Assembly (NCBI RefSeq): GCF_008932295.1
Contig: NZ_WBWA01000008.1
Span: forward strand, 1 to 64,000
Reading direction: 5' to 3'
Source: Brucella tritici
GTDB lineage: Bacteria > Pseudomonadota > Alphaproteobacteria > Rhizobiales > Rhizobiaceae
DNA length: 64,000 nt
Part shown: positions 27,717 to 34,865 of the stretch, in pieces
Layout: every line of letters begins with the position of its first letter
How positions within the stretch are numbered: the first letter of the stretch is position 1
Program-made: the position numbers and the translations under genes
The notes under the pieces: model-generated
The model's input: only the letters and a program-made list of their open reading frames with translations
The model's database searches: none
Told to the model about the DNA's origin: nothing

Positions 27717-28991
27717 TTGCGCCTTCCTGAGACTATCGAGCGTCTGTACCTCGACTTCGACGGCTTCTTTGCGAGTGTCGAACAGCAATGCGACCGCCGC
27801 TTGCGTGGTCGGCCCATAGGCGTTGTCCCCTTCGAAGGGACGGACCGCACCGCCGTCATTGCCTGCTCAAAAGAGGCGAAGAACTATGGCGTTAAAAACG
27901 TCATGCCGATCAAGGAAGCAAAGCGGCTTTGCCCTGACCTGATCCTGGTCCCCCAGAAACCTGACCTTTACCGGCGCGCTCACAATGCCCTGCTCTGCGA
28001 GATCGAGACTGTTATCGCCATCGACACCGCCAAGAGCATTGATGAGCTGACATGCGTGCTGGACGACAGCGGAAAGCGAGATCCGGAACTACTGGCAGCA
28101 AGGATCAAGTCGGCGATATCGGAGAATATCGGCCCATACATCACCTGCTCCATCGGGTTCGCCGCAAACCGCCAGCTGGCAAAGATCGCCTGCAAGGCAG
28201 GGAAGGAAGAGACAAAGCGCCGAAGCGCTTACGGAAACGGCCTCGCCATATGGTGGCCGGCGATCATGCCGGACCCGCTTTTGCGTGTCGAACTGGAGGA
28301 CATACCCGGCGTAGGCTCGAATATGGCAAAGCGGCTTTATCGCAATGGCGTGTTCACAACGACCCAGCTGTACAGCTTGCAGCCGAAACACATGCGCAAG
28401 ATCTGGAACAGCGTCAATGGTGAGCGACTTTGGTATGCCTTGCACGGCTACGATATCCAGGCGCCAGCGCAGCAGCGCGGCATGTTCGGCCATGGTCGCG
28501 TTCTGCCACCAGAAGCCCGGTCGATCAGCGGTGCCTATGAAATTTCCCGCCTTCTGCTGACCAAAGCCGCCCGTCGCCTTCGCCGGGAAAACTTCTATGC
28601 AGCTGGCCTCTGGCTTTGGCTGTCGGTGCGCGACGGTTCATGGTTCGGCAAACACTATCTGCCGGTCGTGAACGATGACCAGGCTATTCTGTCGGCCCTG
28701 CGCTTGCTCTGGAAGCGCGTGCGCGACGATCATCCGCGAGGTGTAACCATCTTCCGCGTCGGCGTGACGCTCTATGATTTGTCACCAGCTGGCGAACGGC
28801 AGATGGACATGCTGAATAATGACGATGCCGTGCGCCAAAAATGGGAAAAGGCGAACAGCGCCGTCGATACGCTGAATACCAAATATTCCGGCACCATCGT
28901 CAGTATGGGCGAGTGGAAGCCACCCGCAGGCGGTCATGTCGGTGGCAAGATCAGTTACACTCGCATCCCGTCGGCTGAGGATTTCTGGTGA
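27717..28991 (+). CDS. Y-family DNA polymerase (DinB/UmuC-like), SOS controlled
   Basis: This is a translesion polymerase of about 424 residues. The palm motifs are YLDFDGFFASVEQQ (metal-binding Asp), VIACSKEAKNYGV, and SIDELTC (catalytic Asp-Glu). Fingers and little-finger regions follow, with the helix-hairpin LEDIPGVGSNMAKRL. The TTG at 27717, after GGAG with a 6-base gap, is preferred; a GTG at 27666 would lie inside the operator inverted repeat. No beta-clamp motif is obvious at the C-terminus. Followed by two overlapping small genes. Confidence 0.88.
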   Translation: MRLPETIERLYLDFDGFFASVEQQCDRRLRGRPIGVVPFEGTDRTAVIACSKEAKNYGVKNVMPIKEAKRLCPDLILVPQKPDLYRRAHNALLCEIETVIAIDTAKSIDELTCVLDDSGKRDPELLAARIKSAISENIGPYITCSIGFAANRQLAKIACKAGKEETKRRSAYGNGLAIWWPAIMPDPLLRVELEDIPGVGSNMAKRLYRNGVFTTTQLYSLQPKHMRKIWNSVNGERLWYALHGYDIQAPAQQRGMFGHGRVLPPEARSISGAYEISRLLLTKAARRLRRENFYAAGLWLWLSVRDGSWFGKHYLPVVNDDQAILSALRLLWKRVRDDHPRGVTIFRVGVTLYDLSPAGERQMDMLNNDDAVRQKWEKANSAVDTLNTKYSGTIVSMGEWKPPAGGHVGGKISYTRIPSAEDFW

Positions 28992-29245
28992 TGGGCAATT
29001 GGAAATCGACAATTAAGGTCCGCGATCTGGACGATGAGCAGCGGCTTGAACTGACCTGTAAAAAATGCGGACGCGTGACCTACGCAACAAAGCATCTGCT
29101 TTGCGAGGGAACCGATCGTTCGCAAAAATATCTGGACGAGATTGAAGCGAAGGTCCGCTGCAAGGCGCGCGGCTGCAACGGCCATATGCGTATGGCCATG
29201 GTCAGACTTCAGGAGATGAGCGGCTTCGTAGGAGGGTTAGCATGA
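28991..29245 (+). CDS. Small protein with four Cys, possible zinc ribbon
   Basis: This 84-residue protein is coupled to the polymerase by a TGATG overlap. CKKCGR in the N-terminal half and VRCKARGC in the C-terminal half give a spaced Cys pattern like a zinc ribbon. Being in a SOS-controlled unit suggests a DNA-repair or DNA-binding accessory role (inference). Unrecognised family. Confidence 0.75.
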   Translation: MGNWKSTIKVRDLDDEQRLELTCKKCGRVTYATKHLLCEGTDRSQKYLDEIEAKVRCKARGCNGHMRMAMVRLQEMSGFVGGLA

Positions 29246-29427
29246 GTGGATATAAAAGCGACAAAGCCGTCGCAGCCAAAGGCGGTAAGCTATTCGAGCA
29301 CTATTGTGATGCGAAGGCTTGCAAAGCGTGGGGATCGTTCGGCTACAAGACCGCCACAGTCCAGCTCTGGTTCTGCCGTGAGCACAAACAGGAAGGCGAA
29401 GACGCCTTGGCTGGACGCCGAAAATAA
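29242..29427 (+). CDS. Small protein of the SOS-linked cluster
   Basis: This 61-residue protein overlaps the previous gene by 4 bases (ATGA). It contains two Cys/His elements (YCDAKACKAWG and FCREHKQ), consistent with a small zinc-binding fold. No known family recognised. Confidence 0.7.
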   Translation: MSGYKSDKAVAAKGGKLFEHYCDAKACKAWGSFGYKTATVQLWFCREHKQEGEDALAGRRK

Positions 29428-29465
29428 GTGCCCTACCTAATTCCGCAACATCGAAGGAGGATCGA

Positions 29466-29747
29466 ATGTTCGGACCAAAGCAGCCCGTCGACTATCCGGA
29501 TAGAGAAATCGATTGTCAGGAGGCCATTTCGCAGGGCCTCACTGACCTTGTTGAGCAACAGGTAGCGGCTGGCGCGACGGAAGCGGAAGCAACTGCGGCG
29601 CTTTCGGGCGCAAACGTCGTGGGTGTCCGAGAGCTTATTCAAGATGCAGTCGATGCCGGCTGGTCAGAAGAAGAAGCGGCAACAGCCATCCGCGTTGTAT
29701 CCGAAGGATTATACCACGGAGCAACCGGCACAGATCCGAACGAATAA
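29466..29747 (+). CDS. Hypothetical prophage protein
   Basis: This 93-residue acidic, Ala-rich protein is preceded by a strong ribosome site (GAAGGAGG, 4 bases before ATG). Two helical segments rich in E/A (TEAEATAAL and SEEEAATAI) look like paired short repeats with a UBA-like rhythm. It may be the fourth gene of the SOS-linked unit. No function is assigned. Confidence 0.65.
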   Translation: MFGPKQPVDYPDREIDCQEAISQGLTDLVEQQVAAGATEAEATAALSGANVVGVRELIQDAVDAGWSEEEAATAIRVVSEGLYHGATGTDPNE

Positions 29748-29783
29748 ACGATAACGAAGGTAAGACACCATCCCGACTGATGG

Positions 29784-29820
29784 AAAAGAAAAAGCCCGCC
29801 GCGTCGGGTGACGTGCGGGC
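29784..29820 (-). terminator. Terminator of the late (lysis) operon
   Basis: On the minus strand the stem GCCCGC/GCGGGC (29794-29820) with a 15-base loop is followed by TTTTTCTTTT. It sits 13 bases after the last late gene and ends the long minus-strand unit. Loop is long, so strength is uncertain. Confidence 0.75.
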
Positions 29821-29832
29821 GTTGCGATTCAA

Positions 29833-30288
29833 TTATGGAGGCGAATTGGACCGTCTTCGCTCGTAGTCTTCGCGCGCCTGCATGGTCGCTGTGAGCGCTG
29901 CGACCGCGTTCGATAAACCGATAATGCTATCCTGCATCCGATCCAATCGCGTCAAGGCGTCATTCTGGAATTTTGCGGCAGTAGCATCTGCAGTCGCCTG
30001 TTTCGTTTCCACAACCGTCAGCCGGTCATTGACTTTTGCAGATTGGTCTATTGCCGTAACGGCGGTTTTCTCGATCCGGTCAATGCGTGACACCTGAAAT
30101 GCAATGGCATTCTGGCTTGCTGTTTCCTGCTTCTCAAATCGACCGTCCAGCCAGTTGAGACCGAAATAAACGACCAAACTCAATAACGGCAGCGCGACCG
30201 CCATCGACACACGGGCGACGGCCCGGAGAATGACACTATCTGCTATTTTTTGGATGCGTTCACCTGTCATTGTGTCCTCGCTCATCAC
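29833..30288 (-). CDS. Membrane-anchored coiled-coil protein of the lysis module
   Basis: This 151-residue protein overlaps the preceding gene by 4 bases. One membrane helix lies near residues 30-50 (VALPLLSLVVYFGLNWL), followed by about 90 residues with a heptad-like, Ala/Lys/Glu/Thr-rich pattern. It is the last gene before the terminator. It might be a holin-like or envelope-disruption factor; the family is not recognised. Confidence 0.7.
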   Translation of the reverse strand: MMSEDTMTGERIQKIADSVILRAVARVSMAVALPLLSLVVYFGLNWLDGRFEKQETASQNAIAFQVSRIDRIEKTAVTAIDQSAKVNDRLTVVETKQATADATAAKFQNDALTRLDRMQDSIIGLSNAVAALTATMQAREDYERRRSNSPP

Positions 30289-30500
30289 TTCCAGCAGCCC
30301 CGCCGTTTCCCGGTTTCATCGTTACCTTCGACCCGTTCAGCTGCAGGCCGATCCACCTTTGTCAGAGCCACCAGACCTGCAGGCGATAGGTTATTCTGTC
30401 TCCACCCCGCGCAACTCGTCGCACCTGTGGATGGGCAACCCGCGACGACGAAGGGCAAGAGCACAAAAATCATAATCCGTAAGCCCGCGTAGTTTTTCAT
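30285..30500 (-). CDS. Rz1-like outer-membrane spanin lipoprotein
   Basis: The start MKNYAGLRIM (30500) gives a 71-residue prolipoprotein with a lipobox ending LPFVVAGC. The mature part has the common phage motif CAGW. Its 5' part lies inside the Rz-like gene in another frame (30391-30500), the classical nested Rz/Rz1 arrangement. With Rz it would fuse inner and outer membranes in the last lysis step. An upstream Met at 30539 is possible. Confidence 0.78.
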   Translation of the reverse strand: MKNYAGLRIMIFVLLPFVVAGCPSTGATSCAGWRQNNLSPAGLVALTKVDRPAAERVEGNDETGKRRGCWK

Positions 30501-30681
30501 CGTCCTCGCCCCTTTCCCTTTCGGCTTTGACATCTTCACGCAATTGCTCGGAAACGGCTTCCTGACGACCTTCCCGCTTCCCGACGAAATAGCCTCCAGC
30601 CAAAAGCAATGCCGCCACCAAAAGGGCGGCTAGTGCCATTTTTAACCATGACGGTATGCGCCCCCAGATTGTGGCCATCAT
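30391..30681 (-). CDS. Rz-like inner-membrane spanin
   Basis: The 96-residue protein has an N-terminal membrane helix (MALAALLVAALLLAGGYFVG) and a charged, coiled-coil-like periplasmic part (EQLREDVKAERERGED). Its stop-proximal half overlaps the Rz1-like gene in another frame. The start overlaps the endolysin stop (ATGA). Together these three make a standard lysis cassette. Confidence 0.76.
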   Translation of the reverse strand: MMATIWGRIPSWLKMALAALLVAALLLAGGYFVGKREGRQEAVSEQLREDVKAERERGEDDEKLRGLTDYDFCALALRRRGLPIHRCDELRGVETE

Positions 30682-31538
30682 CCGATATCCGCCTTAAGGT
30701 CTTTGACCGCCTTGAACAGATCAGCACGCCGCTTGATCCCGTAGATCGCGAATCCGATAATTGCTGCGCTGAACAGCAGCTGGACACGCCAGTCTAGGCC
30801 ACCAAGGAACGAACCTGCGCCACTGATCGCTGACATGATGCCAGCACCTGCCCACGTCCAGACAGTCTTGCTCTTCGACGGCTTCTTACCCAGTTCGCCC
30901 GGATCAGCCATGACAGGCTTTTCGACGGTGACGACTTCCGGAATGACGATAGCCGGCTGAACGTCGCCAGCGGTTTTGACCTTATTCAAAACGGCCTCGA
31001 CCTTGGCCGGAGTGACAAGCTGCTTGTTGAGGCCATCACCTGAGTAAAAGCTCTCGCCCCGCTTCAGATCGCGGTGAGCGCCCTTCGTTGCGGCAAGGAC
31101 AGGCAAAGAGGCCCATTCCTGCGCGAGACGTTTGCCGAATTCAGTGCGGCTGATCTTGCCCGCAACATATTCCTCATAACCCCGCCGCTTCAGAAGATGG
31201 AAGGCGAGACGATCCTGAAGGTTTGCGTCAAAGACCTGCGTTCCACGAAGGCCAAGCTCTTTGGACAGACCCTGCAAAGTGGCAAGCATGAACTGGGCGG
31301 CACCAGCTGCTGACGAAGCCGTAGAATAACCCCAGTTTCTTTTCACCCATGCTTTGCTCGACCAGTTTTTCTGCGCATCAACCAGATCGCCAAGCGTCAT
31401 CTGAGTGATCGGCTTTGCGAGCCGGTTCTGACGGTTTCCGAAAATGACCTGATAACAATCAGGAGGCGCTTTCCCTGCATCGGTTCGGTAAATGAAGTCG
31501 AGCAAAAGCGCCGCACCGGCTGGCACGGTTTTATCCAT
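30678..31538 (-). CDS. Endolysin (muramidase-like) with C-terminal membrane segments
   Basis: The 286-residue protein has an N-terminal lysozyme-like domain with the CYQVIFGN and SSAAGAAQFMLATLQGL segments typical of phage muramidases. The usual catalytic Glu after the first helix appears as Asp20 (RTDAG). A linker rich in K/V/P leads to two hydrophobic helices (WTWAGAGIMSAISGAGSF and LLFSAAIIGFAIYGI). This could be membrane-tethered lysis without a separate holin. First gene of the lysis module. Confidence 0.8.
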   Translation of the reverse strand: MDKTVPAGAALLLDFIYRTDAGKAPPDCYQVIFGNRQNRLAKPITQMTLGDLVDAQKNWSSKAWVKRNWGYSTASSAAGAAQFMLATLQGLSKELGLRGTQVFDANLQDRLAFHLLKRRGYEEYVAGKISRTEFGKRLAQEWASLPVLAATKGAHRDLKRGESFYSGDGLNKQLVTPAKVEAVLNKVKTAGDVQPAIVIPEVVTVEKPVMADPGELGKKPSKSKTVWTWAGAGIMSAISGAGSFLGGLDWRVQLLFSAAIIGFAIYGIKRRADLFKAVKDLKADIG

Positions 31539-31641
31539 TGGTTTTCCTTTCAGGACGGGAATGTCACCTGTCGGTGACTGAGATATTTATTTCTGCAAAA
31601 GCGCGTGTTATCCAGCTTTTGGGCATTTAATCCGGGGGGGC

Positions 31642-31890
31642 GTGAATATGGTTATTTCTCAAGGAAAACCGTCGATTGACGCGATTTCCCATTCAGACTT
31701 TGATAATGAGCAATGGGAGCGCGTTTTTGCATGGAAACGTGTACCAACTCCCGGCTACGTTGAAGAAACGTCGTGGTTGGAATTCGTTCTGAGGCGTAAA
31801 AATGCGGAAACGGGTGAGTGGGATTACAAGAAGCCCTATTCCCTGGACGAAGAAAACGACCTTTTAATAGATCGAATGACGGCCCCGTAG
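31642..31890 (+). CDS. Hypothetical protein transcribed opposite to the late operon
   Basis: An 82-residue, strongly charged protein (many W, E, K). It is the only plus-strand gene inside the late operon, between the tail fibre and endolysin genes. A GC hairpin with arms ACGGCCC/GGGCCGT (31879-31896) overlaps its stop. Such placement is typical of a moron gene expressed from its own promoter in the lysogen. No family recognised. Confidence 0.55.
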   Translation: MNMVISQGKPSIDAISHSDFDNEQWERVFAWKRVPTPGYVEETSWLEFVLRRKNAETGEWDYKKPYSLDEENDLLIDRMTAP

Positions 31891-31906
31891 GGCCGTACCG
31901 ATAGCG

Positions 31907-34828
31907 TCATTTAAAGATCGAGCTGATCAACGCTCCAATGCGCTCGAATTCCTTCGGCCACGGGTGATTATAAAGGTTTTGTGAGCAAAGGTTTCGAGGC
32001 GAAAAGCCCATCGCACCTTCATATCCCACACCAGTCAGTTCGTAGAGCGATACGTAAGCGGAACCGGTATCACGAGCGGCTCGCACCAGATAATCATGCG
32101 TCTTGAGCCAATTCACCATACTGACCGGGTTGCCGTCACTGTTGACGCGCGGCGTAGTGACGACAATAACCTCCGTTCCCACAGCCTGGCATTGCTCGAT
32201 TATCGACCGAATGTTGGCGTAGGTTCCTATGCTACCTATCTCGTTCATACCGAACGCCAGCACCATCAGCGCAGGCCCTTCTGCCAAGACAGGACCGAAC
32301 CTGCTCGGGTCTAAGCCGTTGTTCGCGCCTGTGGCAGAAGTGGTGCCGCCCCACCCATAATTGAGGTAAGTGATCGGGGAACTGTAACGCTCTTCCAATG
32401 CGGCCTTGAGCAACCAATTCCAACCGAGCCGAACATGCATTCCGACGCCCGCGTCTCCATCGAATGTCGGAATGGTTGCAAGTGTGTCAGCTGGCAGACC
32501 ATTTAGATAGGATTTAAGGTCTCGCATCGGGCCGTTTGGACTGACGTCACCGCCTCCCATCGCCGTGATGCTATCGCCATACCCAACGAGTTTCAGCGCT
32601 TGGCCGGTTTCGAGGCGTTTCAAGGTTTTTGACAGACAAGAGCGGCAGTATTGCTTCCATGCAGCATGATCAGCCACACGATCATTGCGCACGAGGCCGT
32701 CAAACTGATGCATCGGGATAAGATCAACACCATAGCGCGTCACGAACGCCTTGTAGAGCGCGATATGGCCAGAAGGTAAGGCGGGCTGATAGAACTCCGG
32801 GTCACGCGCGCGATCAGTACCCTTGGTGATGACGACAGCACCAGTGTCCGGATTGAGCGAGACCAGATCGTATCGCATAGAATGCCCTGTGGCGGTGTAA
32901 GTGCATGGCACACCACTTCCTTCGCTCAAAAGGCCGACATACCCTCGATCAGCAAGCAAAAGGTAATCGGTACCCGGAACGAGTACAGCATTATCTGAAG
33001 TTCTCGTGACCGTGACGCCACTCAGATACCGATGCAAGCTCGGCAGGCTGGGCGCTTTGGCTACCGAGGCGAAATAAGTCAGCGTGATTGATCCAGACAG
33101 CGCCTGTGTGGCCGGAGCATCGAAGGTGATGGATGCTTCGGGAATAGAAACCGAACCGGATGGTTTTTCTAATACAAAAGGCTGAAGCGCCACGGAAAAG
33201 GTGGCAAACGACTGGATTTCCCTAACCGCCGATTTCACTCGATCTTTTATGGAGGCTGATACGTCAGCCGTTCCCAGATAACCAACCTTATCGATGCGGA
33301 TTGCCATCGTTTGGCTGGACGTGTTGCTCCACGATGTAATTGCATTGTTACGGGTGTAGAAGCCCTTCTGCCACTGAAAATCAAAGACAGGCAAAGCAGA
33401 CTGTCCTGCTCCAATGGCTGTATAGGCCACCATATCTGCAGTCAGTGCAAAAACTTCGATGCCATAAATATAGTCCGGCGACATGATAAGATTTTCGTCA
33501 ACTGCGAAGGTGGCCTCGGCAAGCGCGGTGGAAAGCCCGATTTCAGACTTCTCATAAAGACGCTCGAAACACACATCGTCGCCCGCCACAGTTCCGAATG
33601 CGACATCGTTCGTAAGCACTGATCGGCGGTAAATTCGCAGTCCAACTTTGGCATTAGCAGCGGGAACCTCCAATCTCACCCTGACGGCTGAAACATCGGT
33701 GTACCCCTCTGGCCTCCATCCTGACTGGAAGCCATAGAATGCATCTGTGGCAGACCAAACGCTGCCGCTAAAAACGCGTTCAACGGCAGCAATTTGAACA
33801 CTTTTGGTCCGATCCTCGGCAATAGAATAGACGACCGCAGCGCTTTTATCGGGACCAGAAGCTGATGCCTTGTAGACGCGAAACGAAATCGCTCCCGTTC
33901 CAGTGATAGCGCCTATTCCGTTGGCCGCGTTTCGGTACCAGCCTCGCATCCAAGTCGGGTCACCAGCCAAGGCGTTCGCCGAACCAATACCCACTGCTAC
34001 AAGCGCGCCTCCGCTCGAACGCGCCGATACGTCAGCGATATATAGATAGTCAGGTGAAACTGCCCCGGCCTCGCTTAGATCGAAATTGGCATATGCCCAT
34101 GCAGTTCCCGCACCGGGGATATCGGACAGGAGCGCATTCTTGCTAAGGATCAAACGATCACCAGCCGCCGAGCCGGGGGCGGTTGCCGCCGCGATGTCGG
34201 AAAGCTGGCGACGCCACAGCTTAATGTCCACATTGTTCGCCGTAGCGGCAAAGCTCGCCATCGCCGAGATATGGCCCAGTCGGAAGACCTTATCTGGGAG
34301 GAATGCGAAGAACCATCCAGTCAAGCCAGATGAGACAGGCCACGTGTTCACTGCCCTGAGACGCTTGGACTGGAGAAGCTCAGCACTATCCTCTTTCAAA
34401 AGATCTGAGGTGGTCAGCAGTGCACTACCCGATTGTTCGGCGGATATCACGTCCAGATTGTTCTTGATTTCCGTTGTGTCATCGTCGCGCAGCCAGCGCC
34501 ACCCGGCGGGCGACGTGGACCATGTATAGATGCCGACATTAGGGACAGCGCCGCCAACTACAGGGTCAGTATGAGTGCCGCTGTCAGCCTCGACATATCC
34601 GCGTTGCCCGTTGCGCGTCCCGGCTATTGCAGAGAGCTGCGCCCACGTTGCCTTTGTCACAGTGTCCCCTGAAACTTCAAGGTCATCAACAAGATTTTCG
34701 ATTGCCGCAAGCCCCCTCTCCAGCTCGGTACCCCACACCTGCACGTCCGAATTAGAAACAGGTCGCACCACACCGCTTGCCGTGACAGGTGCAAATATGC
34801 CTTCCGCCTTTTTCGTAAAGACAGTCAT
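31907..34828 (-). CDS. Tail fibre/spike protein with C-terminal SGNH hydrolase domain
   Basis: A 973-residue receptor-binding protein starting at MTVFTKKAEG (34828), after GGAGAG. The long N-terminal and central part is rich in small, beta-forming residues typical of fibres. The C-terminal third is a GDSL/SGNH esterase: GYGDSITAMG (block I Ser, residue near 750), GWGGTT, FGMNE and NHPWPKEF (catalytic His). It likely removes acetyl or other ester groups from surface polysaccharide. The last tail gene before the lysis module. Confidence 0.85.
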   Translation of the reverse strand: MTVFTKKAEGIFAPVTASGVVRPVSNSDVQVWGTELERGLAAIENLVDDLEVSGDTVTKATWAQLSAIAGTRNGQRGYVEADSGTHTDPVVGGAVPNVGIYTWSTSPAGWRWLRDDDTTEIKNNLDVISAEQSGSALLTTSDLLKEDSAELLQSKRLRAVNTWPVSSGLTGWFFAFLPDKVFRLGHISAMASFAATANNVDIKLWRRQLSDIAAATAPGSAAGDRLILSKNALLSDIPGAGTAWAYANFDLSEAGAVSPDYLYIADVSARSSGGALVAVGIGSANALAGDPTWMRGWYRNAANGIGAITGTGAISFRVYKASASGPDKSAAVVYSIAEDRTKSVQIAAVERVFSGSVWSATDAFYGFQSGWRPEGYTDVSAVRVRLEVPAANAKVGLRIYRRSVLTNDVAFGTVAGDDVCFERLYEKSEIGLSTALAEATFAVDENLIMSPDYIYGIEVFALTADMVAYTAIGAGQSALPVFDFQWQKGFYTRNNAITSWSNTSSQTMAIRIDKVGYLGTADVSASIKDRVKSAVREIQSFATFSVALQPFVLEKPSGSVSIPEASITFDAPATQALSGSITLTYFASVAKAPSLPSLHRYLSGVTVTRTSDNAVLVPGTDYLLLADRGYVGLLSEGSGVPCTYTATGHSMRYDLVSLNPDTGAVVITKGTDRARDPEFYQPALPSGHIALYKAFVTRYGVDLIPMHQFDGLVRNDRVADHAAWKQYCRSCLSKTLKRLETGQALKLVGYGDSITAMGGGDVSPNGPMRDLKSYLNGLPADTLATIPTFDGDAGVGMHVRLGWNWLLKAALEERYSSPITYLNYGWGGTTSATGANNGLDPSRFGPVLAEGPALMVLAFGMNEIGSIGTYANIRSIIEQCQAVGTEVIVVTTPRVNSDGNPVSMVNWLKTHDYLVRAARDTGSAYVSLYELTGVGYEGAMGFSPRNLCSQNLYNHPWPKEFERIGALISSIFK

Positions 34829-34865
34829 GAATTCTCTCCAATATGCCGTGGGAATAATTCCAAAG

